NCBI GenBank assembly: GCA_041556555.1
Contig: JBFFIE010000012.1
Coordinates: 1 to 48,097, forward strand
Direction: 5' to 3'
DNA from: SZUA-592 sp041556555
Lineage (GTDB): Bacteria > Pseudomonadota > Gammaproteobacteria > Eutrophobiales > Eutrophobiaceae
Length of the DNA: 48,097 nt
Part shown: positions 25,725 through 34,067 of the stretch, piece after piece
Position numbering within the stretch: position 1 is the first letter of the stretch
Layout: every line of letters begins with the position of its first letter
Position numbers and translations under genes: made by a program
Notes under the pieces: generated by a model
The model's database searches: none
The model's input: the letters and a program-made list of their open reading frames with translations, nothing else
Told to the model about the DNA's origin: nothing

Positions 25725-26339
25725 TTAAAAGGGATATATAGTTCTGTACCGTCTGGCCAACCAGTAATCGATGCCAAGAAATTTACCACTGCCCGTAAAA
25801 AACAGGGCCAGCAACATGATGAAATAGGTAGCGGAGAATTCAATTCCGTTTTTCAGGATCGTCACCGGTCCAGCCTGGGTAAGCCATTTATAATTCCCAT
25901 GTTCCTTAAGTATGGATTCGACAGCCTCTTTACGCTTGACGGCCTCCTCTATCTGGTCCTGCCTCCATTCCCAAGGAGCCGTCAGTTCTGTTTCTGGCAA
26001 TACGTGCCAGCCGTTTCCCCAGTGAGCTGTCACAGCAGCTACGATCATGGCAATCATAAGTGGTATAGCAACCCAGCGTACCGCCAGTCCGAGCACAAGA
26101 CACAGGCCACCGAGAAGTTCGGTTAATCCTGCCAGATAAACCATGAGTTCGGGGAACGGTAAGCCTAATGAATCAAACCACCAGGCCACACTGTCAACAT
26201 TCGAGAGCTTGTTCATACCAGCGAGGATGAAAATCGGTGCCAGGTAAATGCGTAATGCCAGTGGCCCGAGGAAATCAAATACCTTCAGTTTATCCAGTAG
26301 ATCCTGCGCCTTGTTGGCCGTGCTAATAATAAGTGACAT
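25725..26339 (-). CDS. DoxX-like membrane protein (possible Hvf/Buf accessory)
   Basis: A 204-residue inner-membrane protein of the DoxX family with about four helices. Visible features are LALRIYLAPIFILAGMNKLSNV near residue 26, LAGLTELLGGLCLVLGLAVRWVAIPLMIAMIVAAVTAHW in the middle and a last helix FIMLLALFFTGSGKFLGIDYWL. A larger polar insertion at about 110-155 separates the third and fourth helices. DoxX-like genes accompany the MNIO-DUF2063 pair in many HvfA and bufferin clusters, which supports a role in quinone- or redox-linked steps of that system. A strong AAGGGGGG ribosome-binding site (26344-26351) precedes it, after a 97-base gap from hvfC that contains a hairpin. Confidence 0.78.
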   Translation of the reverse strand: MSLIISTANKAQDLLDKLKVFDFLGPLALRIYLAPIFILAGMNKLSNVDSVAWWFDSLGLPFPELMVYLAGLTELLGGLCLVLGLAVRWVAIPLMIAMIVAAVTAHWGNGWHVLPETELTAPWEWRQDQIEEAVKRKEAVESILKEHGNYKWLTQAGPVTILKNGIEFSATYFIMLLALFFTGSGKFLGIDYWLARRYRTIYPF

Positions 26340-26384
26340 ATATCCCCCCTTGCTTGGTCAGTTTTCAGATAAAAATCAGGAACA

Positions 26385-26406
26385 GCCAGTACTTAGACGT
26401 ACTGAC
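26385..26406 (-). terminator. Intergenic hairpin between hvfC and the DoxX-like gene
   Basis: In the minus-strand sense GTCAGTAC, a 6-base loop and GTACTGGC form an 8-bp stem with one G-U pair. A short T-run follows about 9 bases later, at 26371-26375. This is imperfect as an intrinsic terminator. It may act as an attenuator that lowers DoxX expression relative to hvfABC, or as an RNA-stability element. Confidence 0.3.
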
Positions 26407-26436
26407 ACCATAGCGGCTTACATTCAGGTAATAAGC

Positions 26437-27216
26437 CTAACTGGGTTGCCTAATACCCAGGAGGATGTCCTTGTCCAGCATTTTTTCCATGATCTCCCGT
26501 CCACCGTTGATGACGACATGGGGATTGGGATGATTCAGTTCCTGTGCTATCTGTTCAAGCAATTTTTGTCCACATATCTTCGAATTTTCCTTGACCAGTG
26601 ACAAAAGGCGTGCAGATACGGGATTCAGTTCCAGGAATCCTACCTTGTAGGCTTTATCCCGGTAAACGGCCAGGTAGATGGGCTGGTCAGATTCAGCATC
26701 GGGAATATTATCCGGGCCTATGGTATGCACGGGATAGCGGTAGCTTAATAGCATAACAACAGGGTTGAGGACGGGGATACCTTGCAAGAGATCTCCATCG
26801 GCCTGAATGCCATTCATATCAATCTCACGATTATCGAGCGACACAATCATTTCAGCCCATTCGTACTGAGCAAGTTCGAGTATAAAAGGTGGATCATTTT
26901 TCAGGTCCCTTTCCTGTTCCAGGTAAGTCAGGAATTCCCGGGGCATTTTGGGGAAAAGAGGCGTATGTGCGACATGGTGCTTGAAGTAATCACGGATCAT
27001 GGCATGCCACTCATTGTCAGATGTTATCTTGCGTAACACGGGAAAACTATTGGCCATGAAATTCTCAACGTTTCGATAGAATAAGCCGTTATATATGGCC
27101 ATGCGCCGGGGTTCTATATCTTCCGGAGCAGGATTGGAATCAGGATCACGGATGTGTTGGGTGAACCGGTACTGTAGCGTGTGTAAATCGGGTGTTTGCT
27201 CAGGCATGGCGTGCAT
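26437..27216 (-). CDS. hvfC: DUF2063 partner protein of MNIO enzyme (HvfC-like)
   Basis: A 259-residue soluble protein with the N-terminal DUF2063 domain (LQYRFTQHIRDPDSNPAPEDIEPRRMAIYNGLFYRN, then FPVLRKITSDNEWHAMIRDYFKHHVAHTPLF). The C-terminal half is alpha/beta (AVYRDKAYKVGFLELNPVSARLLSLV). In described HvfB/HvfC and BufB/BufC pairs this protein binds the precursor leader and delivers it to the MNIO enzyme. It overlaps hvfB by 17 bases, so the two are translationally coupled and probably made in equal amounts. A second Met at residue 4 could be the start. DUF2063 was once annotated as a DNA-binding domain; the context here argues for the RiPP role. Confidence 0.87.
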   Translation of the reverse strand: MHAMPEQTPDLHTLQYRFTQHIRDPDSNPAPEDIEPRRMAIYNGLFYRNVENFMANSFPVLRKITSDNEWHAMIRDYFKHHVAHTPLFPKMPREFLTYLEQERDLKNDPPFILELAQYEWAEMIVSLDNREIDMNGIQADGDLLQGIPVLNPVVMLLSYRYPVHTIGPDNIPDAESDQPIYLAVYRDKAYKVGFLELNPVSARLLSLVKENSKICGQKLLEQIAQELNHPNPHVVINGGREIMEKMLDKDILLGIRQPS

Positions 27217-28063
27217 CTTCTTTTGCCAGGCCCTGATGCTGTGACTGGATCATGGCAATCTGTTCAACTTCAGTCAGCAGTTCCGGGACGGGAGGAATAT
27301 TAAAATCCCGTTCAAGTAGAGTCGGGAAGACTCCGAAATGTTCATAGGCAATGTGTAATAACTGCCAAACCGGGTCAATGACATCGGCACCGTGGGTATC
27401 CACCCGCAGATCCTCTGCCTCAACATAATGCCCGGCTATATGGGAATAGGCAATGCGCTCTCCCGGCAATGCCTTCAAAAATTCAACAGCATCATACCTG
27501 TGATTGATACTGTTAACATGAATATTATTGATATCCACCAAGAGATCGCAGTCGGCTTTTTCCAGGACGGCATTTATAAAATCAATCTCACTCATCTCCT
27601 GCCCAGGAGCCGCGTAATATGACACGTTTTCCATGGCAATACGCCTGCCAATAATATCCTGGACTCTCAGAATTCGTTCTGATACATAATTGACTGCTTC
27701 CTCGGTGAAGGGAATTGGCATGAGATCATAGAGATGGCCGTCATCACCACAATAACTCAGGTGTTCGCTATAACAGCGGATACCATGATCATCAATGAAT
27801 TGCTTGACCCGCTTGATGAAGGCCTCATCGAGGGGTGCGGGGCCACCAATGTTTAAAGACAGGCCATGACAGACAAATGGAACCTGATCCGTGATTTTCC
27901 GGAATAAATGTCCATACCGGCCTCCAATATCTATCCAGTTTTCCGGCGCGACTTCCATGAAATCAATCGTATCAGGAAGCTGGTCTGTCAGCGGGCCAAT
28001 AAAGGCCCGCCGCAGACCCAATCCTGCTCCATTCACAGGATAACTGTGATCGTCCTTGGGCAT
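27200..28063 (-). CDS. hvfB: MNIO (DUF692) multinuclear iron oxidase, HvfB-like
   Basis: A 287-residue TIM-barrel enzyme of the MNIO (DUF692) family, which uses two or three iron atoms and O2 to modify Cys in peptide precursors. Expected metal ligands are present: H66 (CHGLSLNIG), E100-H101 (SEHLSY), E145 (MENVSYY), D177 and H182 (LVDINNIHVNS), H208 (SHIAGH), D222 and H224 (DTHG). The H. influenzae HvfB installs oxazolone/thioamide pairs at EGKCG cysteines, while the related BufB makes thiooxazoles. The precursor gene lies 26 bases upstream on the same strand, and the DUF2063 partner overlaps downstream. All visible ligands are intact, so an active enzyme is expected. Confidence 0.92.
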   Translation of the reverse strand: MPKDDHSYPVNGAGLGLRRAFIGPLTDQLPDTIDFMEVAPENWIDIGGRYGHLFRKITDQVPFVCHGLSLNIGGPAPLDEAFIKRVKQFIDDHGIRCYSEHLSYCGDDGHLYDLMPIPFTEEAVNYVSERILRVQDIIGRRIAMENVSYYAAPGQEMSEIDFINAVLEKADCDLLVDINNIHVNSINHRYDAVEFLKALPGERIAYSHIAGHYVEAEDLRVDTHGADVIDPVWQLLHIAYEHFGVFPTLLERDFNIPPVPELLTEVEQIAMIQSQHQGLAKEDARHA

Positions 28064-28089
28064 GGTAATTTGGTTAGAGACTTAAGAAA

Positions 28090-28359
28090 TTAACCGCCAC
28101 ACTTGCCCTCACCGCACTTGCCTTCCGACTCATCTTTTTCACCGCACTTGCCTTCCGACTCATCTTTTTCACCGCACTTGCCTTCCGACTCATCTTTTTC
28201 ACCGCAATTGCCTTCTGCAACAACCATATAGCCGCTTGAAAGCTCATTCATTTGAAAAGGATTTTCTGCAGCCTGGGTAATCGGGCTGGTGGCCAGTGAT
28301 ACAACAAACGTCGTGCCCAGAGCGGCAACAACAGGCTTAAGTGTAAATTTCTTGCTCAT
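28090..28359 (-). CDS. hvfA: HvfA-like RiPP metallophore precursor with five EG(K/N)CG motifs
   Basis: An 89-residue precursor peptide. Residues 1-31 form a Sec-type signal (VVAALGTTFVVSLATSPITQAA), followed by a leader-like part with the family element ENPFQMNELSSGYMVVAEG. The core (49-89) holds five EGxCG motifs with Cys at 52, 62, 72, 82 and 87. The first reads EGNCG and the other four EGKCG. The first four are spaced by 10 residues (EGKCGEKDES units) and the last pair is adjacent. In the HvfABC system such Cys become oxazolone/thioamide copper ligands. The start is fixed by a strong AAAGGAGGAG site 7 bases upstream. It is the first gene of hvfA-hvfB-hvfC. High translation relative to the enzymes is expected from the site strength. 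Confidence 0.9.
   Translation of the reverse strand: MSKKFTLKPVVAALGTTFVVSLATSPITQAAENPFQMNELSSGYMVVAEGNCGEKDESEGKCGEKDESEGKCGEKDESEGKCGEGKCGG
28111..28200. repeat. Three identical 30-base tandem repeats inside hvfA
   Basis: Three copies of a 30-base unit (28111-28140, 28141-28170, 28171-28200) are identical base for base, including synonymous positions. Each encodes EKDESEGKCG on the minus strand. A degenerate partial copy continues to about 28215 and differs at the Lys codon (Asn there). Identity at the DNA level points to recent slippage or unequal recombination. The unit number may vary between strains. Confidence 0.95.
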
Positions 28360-28366
28360 TTGAGGA

Positions 28367-28406
28367 CTCCTCCTTTGGTTGATTTTCGGTATTTAAACCG
28401 AGTATA
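28367..28406 (-). promoter_or_regulatory. hvfA leader: strong ribosome-binding site and -10-like element
   Basis: In the minus sense, TATACT (complement of 28401-28406) is a good -10 element with no convincing -35 at normal spacing. It is followed by a short leader with an imperfect CGGT...ACCG dyad at 28387-28400 and the AAAGGAGGAG site (28367-28376). Transcription would start near 28394. A weak -35 suggests help from an activator or an alternative sigma factor. This is inference. Confidence 0.4.
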
Positions 28407-28527
28407 AATCTTGAAATGTCATTGAAAATCAGATGAGAACAAGTTGCATCTCAAGGCTGGGTTTCAAGCGACATCAGTCAAATGGACAAGGGCCCGGATA
28501 AAAAGTTTCCGACAAGGCATTTTTGAG

Positions 28528-30018
28528 TCAGGATTCCTGCCGCGGTCTCATGTGGGGGAATAGGATAACATCACGAATTGATGCCGAATCTGTCAGTAAC
28601 ATGACCAGGCGATCAATACCAATACCTTCTCCGGCCGTCGGTGGCATACCATACTCCAGCGCAGTGATGTAGTCGGCATCATAATGCATGGCTTCTTCAT
28701 CGCCGGCATCCTTGTTCTCGACCTGTTTGCGGAATCGTTCGGCTTGATCATCGGCGTCGTTCAACTCCGAAAAACCATTGGCAATCTCACGACCTCCCAC
28801 AATCAGTTCGAAACGCTCGGTGACTAACGGGTCTGCATTGGAACGGCGGGCCAGTGGTGAAACTTCTGTTGGATAGGCGGTAATGAATGTCGGATCTTTC
28901 AGGTTAGATTCTACTGTTTTTTCAAAGATCTCGAGTAATATTTTCCCTGACCCGAAATTATCTTCCAGTGGAATCTCCAGTTTATCCGCAATCGATTTGA
29001 GATTGTCTACAGATTCAAGGTCTTGCCCCCTGATTTTCGGGTTGAATTTAAGTACCGATTCTTTCACAGTCATTATTGGAAATGGCTTCCCAAAATCATA
29101 GAACTCGCCCTGATACTCGATCTTAAGATCTCCATTAATCTCCTCTATCAGTAGTCGCAACATGTCTTCTGTAAGCTGCATCAAGTCCCTGTAATCCGCA
29201 TAGGCCTGGTAAAATTCAAGCATGGTGAACTCAGGGTTATGTTGTGTTGACAAACCCTCGTTACGGAAACTGCGATTTATCTCGAATACTTTTTCAAAAC
29301 CACCCACGACCAGCCGCTTAAGGTACAACTCCGGGGCAATGCGCAGGTAAAGCTGCATATCCAGGGAATTATGATGCGTGATAAATGGCCGGGCAGCAGC
29401 TCCACCTGGAATCACTTGCATCATCGGGGTTTCTACTTCCATATATCCGGACTTTTTCAGGTAATTTCGCATGAAATCAATCACACGGGACCGGATCGCG
29501 AAGGTTTTTCGGGTTTCCTCATTGGTAATCAAATCCAGGTATCGCTGGCGATAACGGGTCTCCTGATCGGTCAATCCATGAAATTTTTCCGGCAACGGAC
29601 GCAGTGACTTAACAAGTAATTCAATATTGTCGGCATGGACCGAGAGTTCACCGGTTTTGGTTTTGAATACTGTTCCTTCTACCCCGATGATGTCTCCAAG
29701 GTCCCATTGCTTGAATTCGGTATATTGCCCTTCAGGTACATCATCCCGTTTGACGTAGAGCTGGATCCTGCCGGACATATCCTGGATGTGGGCGAATGCA
29801 GCCTTGCCCATAACCCGGCGAGTCATCATCCGGCCGGCCAGTTTCACTTTCAGGCCAAGCGATTTAAGCGCTTCGTTGTCTTTATCACCATATTTCTGCA
29901 ATAACTCAGCGGCCATGGCGTTACGCCTGAAATGATTGGGATAAGCCTCGCCTTGCTCCCGGAGTAACTCCAGTTGCTTGCGCCGCTGGGCGATCAAATC
30001 ATTTTCGTTGTCAGACAT
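28528..30018 (-). CDS. lysS: Lysyl-tRNA synthetase, class II
   Basis: Charges tRNA-Lys with lysine. The 496-residue length is typical. The N-terminal OB-fold anticodon-binding domain (LAGRMMTRRVMGKAAFAHIQDMSGRIQLYV) spans about 60-150. The class II catalytic domain follows with motif 1 (FMRNYLKKSGYMEVETPMMQ), motif 2 (FEINRSFRNEGLSTQHNPEFTMLE) and motif 3 (GIGIDRLVMLLTDSASIRDVILFP). It is the last gene of the RpfE-like, recJ, prfB, lysS run, 63 bases after prfB. hvfA lies 168 bases beyond its stop with its own promoter-like element. Confidence 0.96.
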   Translation of the reverse strand: MSDNENDLIAQRRKQLELLREQGEAYPNHFRRNAMAAELLQKYGDKDNEALKSLGLKVKLAGRMMTRRVMGKAAFAHIQDMSGRIQLYVKRDDVPEGQYTEFKQWDLGDIIGVEGTVFKTKTGELSVHADNIELLVKSLRPLPEKFHGLTDQETRYRQRYLDLITNEETRKTFAIRSRVIDFMRNYLKKSGYMEVETPMMQVIPGGAAARPFITHHNSLDMQLYLRIAPELYLKRLVVGGFEKVFEINRSFRNEGLSTQHNPEFTMLEFYQAYADYRDLMQLTEDMLRLLIEEINGDLKIEYQGEFYDFGKPFPIMTVKESVLKFNPKIRGQDLESVDNLKSIADKLEIPLEDNFGSGKILLEIFEKTVESNLKDPTFITAYPTEVSPLARRSNADPLVTERFELIVGGREIANGFSELNDADDQAERFRKQVENKDAGDEEAMHYDADYITALEYGMPPTAGEGIGIDRLVMLLTDSASIRDVILFPHMRPRQES

Positions 30019-30081
30019 ATATTCTTCTTGTTTTGTTGATCAAACCCGGATAATAACAATATCCTGTGTTCAGTTCAGAAC

Positions 30082-31180
30082 TTACAGCCCGCTCTTAAGG
30101 CTCGCCTCGATAAATCGATCCAGATCTCCATCCAGAACAGCCTGGGTATTCCCGGTCTCCACTCCCGTGCGCAGATCTTTTATTCGGGACTGGTCCAGAA
30201 CATAGGAACGTATCTGACTGCCCCAGCCGATATCTGACTTGGATTCTTCCATGGCCTGCTTTTCCGAATTCCTTTTTTGCATTTCCAGTTCATACAATTT
30301 GGCACGGAGTTGTCCCATGGCCTGGTCCCTGTTCTTGTGCTGTGAACGCTGGCTCTGACATTGCACAACAATACCGGACGGCTCATGAGTAATGCGAACT
30401 GCGGAATCAGTCTTGTTGACGTGCTGGCCACCAGCTCCGCTGGCACGATAGGTATCTATCCTTAGATCTGCAGGATTGATTTCAATTTCAATGTTTTCAT
30501 CGATCTCCGGCGAAACAAACACAGAGGCAAACGATGTATGACGTCGGTTATTGGAATCAAACGGGGATTTTCTCACCAGGCGATGCACGCCGGTTTCTGT
30601 CCGCAACCACCCATAAGCATACTCTCCCTCGAATTTTATGGTGGCGCTTTTAATTCCGGCCACTTCTCCTTCGGAAACCTCAATCAATTCCGTATTAAAG
30701 CCATGGCCCTCACCCCAGCGCAAGTACATACGTAACAACATTTCTGCCCAGTCCTGGGCCTCGGTACCACCGGAACCTGCCTGGATATCCATAAAGGCAT
30801 TATTGGGATCCATTTCTCCCGAGAACATACGCTGGAATTCCAGATCCTCGATCCTTTTTTCGAGGTCACTCACGTCATTTTCGACTGAAATAATAGTTTC
30901 CGAATCATTCTCGCCCTGGGCAAGTGTCAATAATTCAGAGGCATCATTCAAACCGTTCGCAACATCATCCAGACCATGTACTACCGATTCCAGCGAGGCA
31001 CGCTCCTTACCCAGTGACTGTGCTGATTCAGGATTGTCCCAGATTTTCGGGTCAGCGAGCAGGTGCTCGACTTCGGTCAATCGTTCGGATTTGCTGTCGT
31101 ATTCAAAGGTACCTCCTCAGCGCCATCATGCGCTGGTTCAGGTCCTTGATTTGGTTCAGTAAGGGATTAATTTCAACCAT
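30082..31180 (-). CDS. prfB: Peptide chain release factor 2, with programmed +1 frameshift
   Basis: Recognises UGA and UAA stop codons and triggers release of the finished protein. Translation starts at the ATG at 31180 (MVEINPLLNQIKDLNQRM). It reaches an in-frame UGA at codon 26, shifts +1 there and continues in the main frame for a product of 365 residues, the length of E. coli RF2. The SPF anticodon-like tripeptide is in RKSPFDSNNRRHTSF and the catalytic GGQ in GAGGQHVNKTDSAVRI. Reading the main frame alone would miss the first domain start. It sits between recJ (61 bases) and lysS (63 bases). Confidence 0.95.
31103..31117 (-). promoter_or_regulatory. prfB programmed +1 frameshift site
   Basis: In the minus sense AGGAGG (complement of 31112-31117), a 3-base spacer and CTTTGA (complement of 31103-31108) make up the classic recoding signal: an internal Shine-Dalgarno sequence followed by a slippery CUU and the stop UGA. 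When RF2 is scarce the ribosome slips to read GAA. This is autoregulation by RF2 level. Confidence 0.95.
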
Positions 31181-31241
31181 GGTATTTCAATACAAATATC
31201 TGTCGACAAAGCGCACTATTTTAACGTTAAATACTGAACAG

Positions 31242-32990
31242 TTAAGTATTATTATTTATATCCGTCAGTGGTTCGATGTAATCCACAACCAGTTGCAATT
31301 GTTGCCTGCCGGCAAATTCATTGATATCCAACCGGTATGCCGTCTTCACCCGTGAATAATTTTCAGGCCAGTGTTCATCAGTGTTATTGAAGGCAATCGC
31401 CTCTATTATCCGATGGCAATCAGTATTCCGTAACTGCATCTTAAGATGTTTCTCTCCAACTATACGGCTGTTAAGGATTTCAAATTCGCCATCGAACAGG
31501 GGCTCGGGAAACCCCTGGCCCCAGGGTCCGCCACGGCGAATCTGCCAGGCCAGTTCCATGGAAATATCCTGGCTGCTCAATTCACCATCTGAAAGCAAGG
31601 CATTACCGGGGGTCAGGTCTTTCATAAACATTTCCAGGGACTCATTAAATAACTGTCTGAATTCAGTCAGGTTCTCTAATCGGATCGTCAGACCCGCGGC
31701 CATGGCATGGCCGCCAAAACGGTCGATGATGTCCGGAAATTGATTTGCCATCAGATCCAGAACATCACGGATATGGATCCCGTGAATTGAGCGTGCTGAC
31801 CCTTTCAGGTAACCGTCCTTGTCGCAGGCGAAGGCGATCACCGGCCTGTGCAGGCGATCCTTGATTCGGGATGCCAAGATACCAACAACTCCCTGATGCC
31901 ATTGTTCATTAAAAAGGCAAATGCCATTGGGAATAGAATCTTTGTCTTCAAACTCCATCAGATCCAGATCATCAAGTGCCTGATCGTGCATCTCGGCCTG
32001 GATCTGACGACGTTCATGGTTCAGATTATCGAGTTGCCGTGCAAACTGACGAGCCTTATCCGGGTCATCACTTAACAGGCACTCGATTCCGAGCGACATG
32101 TCATCCAGCCGACCGGCTGCATTCAGACGCGGCCCCACAGAAAACGATAAATCCTGTGCGGTGATATTTCTTAGTGATCGGTTGGCGGCTTTTAATAAGG
32201 CGCGTATGCCCTCGGAACATCTATCCGAGCGGATCCGCGCAAGACCCTGGGCCACCAGGATGCGATTGTTTCGATCCAGTGGAACCACATCTGCTACCGT
32301 GCCCAGTGCAACCAGGTCAAGTAATTCCGCTAGATTCGGTTCCCTGATGCCCTGGCTAGCAAACCATTCATTTACCCGCAACTTGCCACGCAAGGCTATC
32401 AGGATATAAAACATGACGCCGACACCTGCAAGTGACTTGCTTGGAAATTGATCACCGGGCTGGTTTGGATTGACGATGGCATTTGCCTCGGGTAATACCT
32501 TTCCAGGTAAGTGATGATCAGTAATCAGTACATTAATATTCATACTCCTTGCCTTTGCTACACCTTCCATGCTGGCAATACCGTTATCCACCGTGATGAT
32601 CAGCTGCGGTTGCATACTGGCCGCAACCTCAACGATTTCCGGACTCAATCCATAACCATATTCAAACCGGTTGGGTACCAGGTATTGCACCTGTCTCGCA
32701 CCCATGGCGGTCAGGCCGCGAATGGCCACTGTCGTGCTGGTCGCGCCATCGGCATCGAAATCACCGACAATCAAAATGCGTTTCTGATTTTGAATAGCAT
32801 CACAAAGCAGGTCAGTTGCTTTATCAATATCTGTTAATTTATCGACAGGTAATAATCCATTGAGTGAATAGTCCAGGTCTTCTGCAGAGCGAATATCACG
32901 TGATGCATAGATGCGTCGAAGTACCGGGTGTAAGTCTTCCGGCAGATCAATGGATGCTTCTGATTCTCGACGGGATATCCTGATTTGCAT
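31242..32990 (-). CDS. recJ: Single-stranded-DNA-specific exonuclease RecJ
   Basis: Degrades single-stranded DNA 5' to 3' in recombination and mismatch repair. The 582-residue length is normal. The DHH-family phosphoesterase core shows VGDFDADGATSTTVAIRGL (about 98), TVDNGIA (about 155), LITDHHLPG (about 175) with the DHH triad, and NAAGRLDDM. The DHHA1 domain has DRFGGHAMAAGLTI, and an OB-like C-terminal domain follows. It lies between the RpfE-like gene (4 bases upstream) and prfB. No defect is seen. Confidence 0.95.
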   Translation of the reverse strand: MQIRISRRESEASIDLPEDLHPVLRRIYASRDIRSAEDLDYSLNGLLPVDKLTDIDKATDLLCDAIQNQKRILIVGDFDADGATSTTVAIRGLTAMGARQVQYLVPNRFEYGYGLSPEIVEVAASMQPQLIITVDNGIASMEGVAKARSMNINVLITDHHLPGKVLPEANAIVNPNQPGDQFPSKSLAGVGVMFYILIALRGKLRVNEWFASQGIREPNLAELLDLVALGTVADVVPLDRNNRILVAQGLARIRSDRCSEGIRALLKAANRSLRNITAQDLSFSVGPRLNAAGRLDDMSLGIECLLSDDPDKARQFARQLDNLNHERRQIQAEMHDQALDDLDLMEFEDKDSIPNGICLFNEQWHQGVVGILASRIKDRLHRPVIAFACDKDGYLKGSARSIHGIHIRDVLDLMANQFPDIIDRFGGHAMAAGLTIRLENLTEFRQLFNESLEMFMKDLTPGNALLSDGELSSQDISMELAWQIRRGGPWGQGFPEPLFDGEFEILNSRIVGEKHLKMQLRNTDCHRIIEAIAFNNTDEHWPENYSRVKTAYRLDINEFAGRQQLQLVVDYIEPLTDINNNT

Positions 32991-32994
32991 TAAA

Positions 32995-34026
32995 CTAGTT
33001 ATTTTTCGACTTATAACTTAATATTGATTTGCGACGTTTCCAGAATTTCAGAAACGACGATTTATTGATAGTAAAGCGCTGGCCTTCAGTAATAATCGTC
33101 AATCGTTCAAGCTGACCGGAACCGAGCGCATCGAGTAGTCCGGCAAACCAGCATTCCTCAAGGTATGCTATGAAATCCTGCCAGCCCCGAATGTCCTGGT
33201 ACTGACGGTGGCGCAGACCGAAAGACATAATAACCAGAATATTATCTGTCTCTAGGACATCATGCATCAGGTCATTAAATGATTCCGTCAGTTCACGACA
33301 ATCAATGTCTGCAATTTTTGCGCAGGCACGGCTGATTTCTTCATCACAGCATATCATTGACCACTCGCAAACGATGTTGTCCGGTAAATGACCACAACCC
33401 CAGAACCATAATGAATTGACTTCCAGTTCCCCGCGTTGCCTGCGCTCAATATTAACGGGGTGATTATGCAGAGTCATCTGGATTTCATTCAACAACCTCG
33501 CCCAATCATTTTTTCCGGTACCTTGTGGCATGAAGCGATGAATATCACGGCCCGCGACATCATGAATTGGCGTTGTCCAGACATCCGGCATGTCTTTCAG
33601 TCTGATATACCAACGGTCACTGACCGGGGCCTCAAAGATCATGTCATGATCTTCCAGCAGGGTCCTGACCTCGTTCGCCAGTACCAACGCATCATGCTGG
33701 TCAAGATTAAACATGGTCTGATCCAGCAAAATCAGTTGATGCTGATCCGCATGCAAATGAACCGGGTCAGCACGCATCCAGATATCACCCGGTTCAGTTA
33801 TATCATCCAGCAAATGTGTCAGGGGGGCGACTGGATAATCACCACTTTCATCGGGGACGAGATTAAATAATCCTGCCAACAATCCGGCAAACTTCTGACG
33901 TTCATGCCTTTGCCGTGATGCATGACCCAGAATCTTTTCCAGGCAAGGGATTGGTGGTATGTCCTGTTTTACCAGACCGGTAACAGGGGGCAAAAGCCCG
34001 GGAATACAAAGGCTGAGACTAGCCAT
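32995..34026 (-). CDS. RpfE-like conserved protein of unknown function
   Basis: A 343-residue soluble protein of a conserved proteobacterial family that often sits directly before recJ and that has been annotated as RpfE-type regulatory protein after the Xanthomonas rpf region. Visible blocks are MRADPVHLHADQHQLILLD (about 81-100), GRDIHRFMPQGTGKNDWARLLNEIQM (about 160) and VNSLWFWGCGHLP (about 205). The HLHADQHQLIL and WGCGHLP strings resemble metal-binding parts of alkaline-phosphatase-like enzymes, but I cannot assign a reaction. It ends 4 bases before recJ, so the two are co-transcribed. Confidence 0.7.
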   Translation of the reverse strand: MASLSLCIPGLLPPVTGLVKQDIPPIPCLEKILGHASRQRHERQKFAGLLAGLFNLVPDESGDYPVAPLTHLLDDITEPGDIWMRADPVHLHADQHQLILLDQTMFNLDQHDALVLANEVRTLLEDHDMIFEAPVSDRWYIRLKDMPDVWTTPIHDVAGRDIHRFMPQGTGKNDWARLLNEIQMTLHNHPVNIERRQRGELEVNSLWFWGCGHLPDNIVCEWSMICCDEEISRACAKIADIDCRELTESFNDLMHDVLETDNILVIMSFGLRHRQYQDIRGWQDFIAYLEECWFAGLLDALGSGQLERLTIITEGQRFTINKSSFLKFWKRRKSILSYKSKNN

Positions 34027-34067
34027 GGAGAAAATCTGGATAATTCCCGGGGAAAAAAGGCATTTAA

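Noticed and set aside
28111..28200. CRISPR-like array of 30-base repeats
   Set aside because: The copies abut with no spacers, and they are in frame inside a coding sequence, encoding EKDESEGKCG units.
30082..31080. prfB as a 332-residue protein starting at a TTG
   Set aside because: The frame is the downstream part of a recoded gene. The true start is at 31180, with the +1 shift at 31103-31108.
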